From positions 1-36,902 of the forward strand of contig CAMDJP010000029.1 of NCBI GenBank assembly GCA_945900775.1: a stretch of DNA of 36,902 bases, given 5' to 3'. Below the pieces are notes generated by a model, which saw nothing but the letters and a program-made list of their open reading frames with translations, did not search any database and was not told the DNA's origin. Numbering within the stretch: position 1 is the stretch's first letter; each line of letters starts with the position of its first letter. A program made the translations under genes and the position numbers. This document shows positions 34,784 through 36,902 of the stretch, piece after piece. The stretch is from Akkermansia muciniphila (GTDB lineage Bacteria > Verrucomicrobiota > Verrucomicrobiia > Limisphaerales > SIAT01).

Positions 34784-34812
34784 AGGGAAATCGTCGTTCA
34801 CTGAATATTTGG

Positions 34813-34841
34813 TTGCGGTTCGGGTCGAATTAGGCGATAAC
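34813..34841 (+). promoter_or_regulatory. possible sigma70-type promoter
   Basis: TTGCGG at 34813-34818 and GATAAC at 34836-34841 are separated by 17 bp, about 75 bp before the start of the large TPR gene. Both hexamers are weak matches. This is a guess from spacing and position. Confidence 0.3.
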
Positions 34842-34917
34842 AGCGGTGTAGCTTTTGGGGTTTATTACGCGCAGCAACCCAACGCGTTTTTCAATCGGCT
34901 CGGGAGGTTTGATTGCT

Positions 34918-36902
34918 ATGATGACTCGTTTGTTCCGGCATAGTCTGGCATTGGCCGCGCTCCTGCTCGCGGCACAGTTTACGCCAGCCGTTTTCGCGCA
35001 GCAGAACGACCCCGGCCTTGAGCTCTACTTCAGCGCCAACGCCCTCTACAACCGTAAGCTCTACGATTTGGCCGCGGCTGATTACAAGAGCTTCCTCGCC
35101 AAGCATTCCAAGCATGAGAAGGCGCCGAATGCGAAACTCGGCCTCGCTCTGAGCCTCTTCAACCTCGGTCGCCACGGCGAAGCTGAGCCGGTGCTGGCCG
35201 ACCTCGCGGCGAATCCGAAGTCGCCCGAGCCCGAGCAGGTGAATCTCGTGTGGGGCCAATCGCTCCTGATGCTTAACAAGGCCGCGAAGGCGGAAGAAGC
35301 CTTCGCCAAGGTGCTCAAGCTCGAGAAAGCTCTGCTGCGCGACAATGCGCTAGCCGGTCTCCTCGAGGCGCTTTTCCAGCAGCAGAAATGGAAAGAGGTC
35401 ATCACGCGTGGTGACGAACTTGCCAAGGCAAAGACCGCCTACACCCCTCGCGCGAAGTTCCAGGGCGCCGTCGCCCGCTACGAGTTGAAGGAGTACAAAG
35501 AAGCCGCCGGATTACTGGGCGAGCTGGCGACTGGCGCGAAAGACCAGCCATTCGCGCAGCAGACGCTTTTCCTCCTCGCCGAGTGCAAACGCGAACTGGG
35601 CGACCTCGCCGCTGCGGAGGCGCAGTATGATGCCACGCGCAAGTTCGGTGGACAGTTCACTCCTGAGGCCCTCTTCCGCCTTGGCTTCGTCCGTTTCCAG
35701 CAGAAGAAGTTCGCCGCGGCCGCGGATGATTTCGCCGAGTTGCGCGCCAAACACAAGGAACATCCCGCTGCCAAGTCTGCTGCGCTATATCTCGGTCGCG
35801 CCCAGCTTGAGAACCGCGACTTCCAATCCGCCGAGGCCACATTGTCGCAACTCGCTGCCGAGCCTACTGCCGGCGCGGACATCGCGCTCTGGCAGGCGCG
35901 AGCGTTCTCGCGTCAGCAGAAGTACACCGAGGCCTCCGAGGTGCTCGCGAAGGCGACGACGCGCCACGCGAAGGACCCGTTGCTGTCGGATCTTCTCTTC
36001 GATCAAGGCAACGCGCTGCTCGGCGCCGGAAAGTTCGCCGACGCGGCCAAGCCCTTCGCGCGGATCAACGCCGAGTTCCCTAAGTTCCCGCAAGCAATCG
36101 ACGCGCTTCGTCTGCGTGCGCTCTGCCTGCATCGCGCTGGACAGTTCGCCGCCAGCGCCGATCTCTGCGGCGAGTTCCTCGCCAAGCACGCCGCTTCGCC
36201 GGCCACGGCGGAGATTACATTTCTTCAGGCGGAAAATCTTTTCTTCCAAGAGAAGTTCGACACCGCGCTGCCGGCCTACCGCAAGTTCATCGGCGCGCAC
36301 GTCGCTCACCCGCAGCGCGCCGCTGCGCAGCTCCGTGTGGGGCAGGCGCTATATCAGCAGCAGAAGTGGGCTGACGCGGTGAAGGAGTTGGAGCCGCTCG
36401 CGAAGTTGCAAAAGGGCGAGCCGCTCTTCGCGCAGGTCGAGTTCCTCATTGGCGACTCTCTCTTCCAGTTGGAGAAGTGGGCTGATGCGATTATCGCGTT
36501 GAATCGTTTCGTGGCCTCGCAGCCGAAGAATCCTGATGCGGATACGGCGTTGCTCAAGGTGGCGCTGGCGCATGACCGAAATGGTGCGCGCGAGAAATCC
36601 GCCGCGGCACTCGATCGTCTCGCGCGAGAGCATCCAGCCAGCGCGCACCTGCCGCACGCGCTCGTCGAAATCGGCCGGTTGCGGCTGGACGCGAACGATT
36701 TCGCCGGCGCGCGCAAGGCGCTCACGCAGGTCTCCGCCGCGATTTCCGCTCCGCGCAACGCACCCAAAACGGGGCCGGAACAAGGTTCCGGCGCGCGTGC
36801 ACTGGTGGGGTTGAGCGGCACGAAAGCGCCAGCCACGCCCGCCGCTGCGGTGGAATATTATCGTGGGTGGGCGGAATATTATCTCGCGTGGACCGCGCTC
36901 GG
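34918..36902 (+). CDS. large secreted TPR-repeat protein (3'-partial)
   Basis: The frame stays open for 661 codons to the window edge. It starts at one of two adjacent ATGs (34918 or 34921), with GGGAGG 10 bp upstream of the first. The signal peptide (RHSLALAALLLAAQFTPAVFA) is followed by a long array of TPR-like helix pairs of about 35 residues, for example LYDLAAADYKSFLAKH, FAAAADDFAELRAKH and WADAVKELEPLAKLQ. It probably scaffolds proteins in the periplasm, similar to YbgF/CpoB-type or BamD-type proteins but much longer. The end reads VEYYRGWAEYYLAW; a partner such as a TolQ/ExbB homologue could follow but lies outside the window. Confidence 0.85.
   Translation, partial: MMTRLFRHSLALAALLLAAQFTPAVFAQQNDPGLELYFSANALYNRKLYDLAAADYKSFLAKHSKHEKAPNAKLGLALSLFNLGRHGEAEPVLADLAANPKSPEPEQVNLVWGQSLLMLNKAAKAEEAFAKVLKLEKALLRDNALAGLLEALFQQQKWKEVITRGDELAKAKTAYTPRAKFQGAVARYELKEYKEAAGLLGELATGAKDQPFAQQTLFLLAECKRELGDLAAAEAQYDATRKFGGQFTPEALFRLGFVRFQQKKFAAAADDFAELRAKHKEHPAAKSAALYLGRAQLENRDFQSAEATLSQLAAEPTAGADIALWQARAFSRQQKYTEASEVLAKATTRHAKDPLLSDLLFDQGNALLGAGKFADAAKPFARINAEFPKFPQAIDALRLRALCLHRAGQFAASADLCGEFLAKHAASPATAEITFLQAENLFFQEKFDTALPAYRKFIGAHVAHPQRAAAQLRVGQALYQQQKWADAVKELEPLAKLQKGEPLFAQVEFLIGDSLFQLEKWADAIIALNRFVASQPKNPDADTALLKVALAHDRNGAREKSAAALDRLAREHPASAHLPHALVEIGRLRLDANDFAGARKALTQVSAAISAPRNAPKTGPEQGSGARALVGLSGTKAPATPAAAVEYYRGWAEYYLAWTAL

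Overview
The window looks like a chromosomal piece of a Verrucomicrobiota bacterium, probably of the Limisphaerales/Pedosphaera type. The clues are a solitary H-X9-DG pseudopilin with an A|FTLIELL processing site, an outer-membrane biogenesis pair (BamA and Skp), the long form of IspH, high GC, generally weak Shine-Dalgarno sequences and several GTG starts. This placement is inference from gene character; no 16S rRNA gene is present. Most of the window is dense housekeeping sequence.

Layout. 1-1040: the end of a secreted hydrolase gene is joined abruptly to a tyrosine-recombinase gene that lacks its catalytic domain, followed by tRNA-Arg(ACG). This looks like the scar of an integrated element. 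1125-4294 (minus): an esterase, the Fe-S co-chaperone HscB, an IscA-type A-carrier and a phospholipase D/cardiolipin-synthase-like protein. 4381-8073 (plus): dsbD, purE and prs, with a strong terminator hairpin just before prs. 8113-10907: ribosomal and translation genes rplY(ctc)-pth-rpsF-ssb-rplI, closed by a perfect terminator; rpsR is missing from its usual place. 11044-17265: dnaB-bamA-skp, then a secreted alpha/beta hydrolase and slyX. 17270-19092 (minus): an aldo/keto reductase and an RluE-like pseudouridine synthase.

19174-21566: a perfect 8-bp inverted repeat ahead of an unrecognised 65-residue protein, an M50 membrane protease, a truncated dTMP-kinase-like gene and ppx/gppA. 21654-22406: the pseudopilin. 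22412-30044 (minus): dgt and ispH, then the arginine cluster in transcription order argJ-argB-argD-(DNA glycosylase)-argF. These Arg enzymes cover acetyl transfer/recycling (ArgJ), phosphorylation (ArgB), transamination (ArgD) and carbamoylation to citrulline (ArgF); argC, argG and argH are not here. 30218-31144 (minus): a DMT permease. 31309-34783 (plus): a TPR protein, an enolase-superfamily enzyme and an O-methyltransferase, the last two overlapping by 4 bp. 34918 to the window end: a large secreted TPR protein, cut by the window edge.

The least explained parts are the enolase-superfamily/O-methyltransferase pair, the small protein with its palindromic upstream site, the coiled-coil insertion in BamA, the DNA glycosylase translationally coupled inside the arginine cluster, the broken kinase before ppx, and the integrase/tRNA scar. 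I found no CRISPR array, complete insertion sequence or recognisable defence system.
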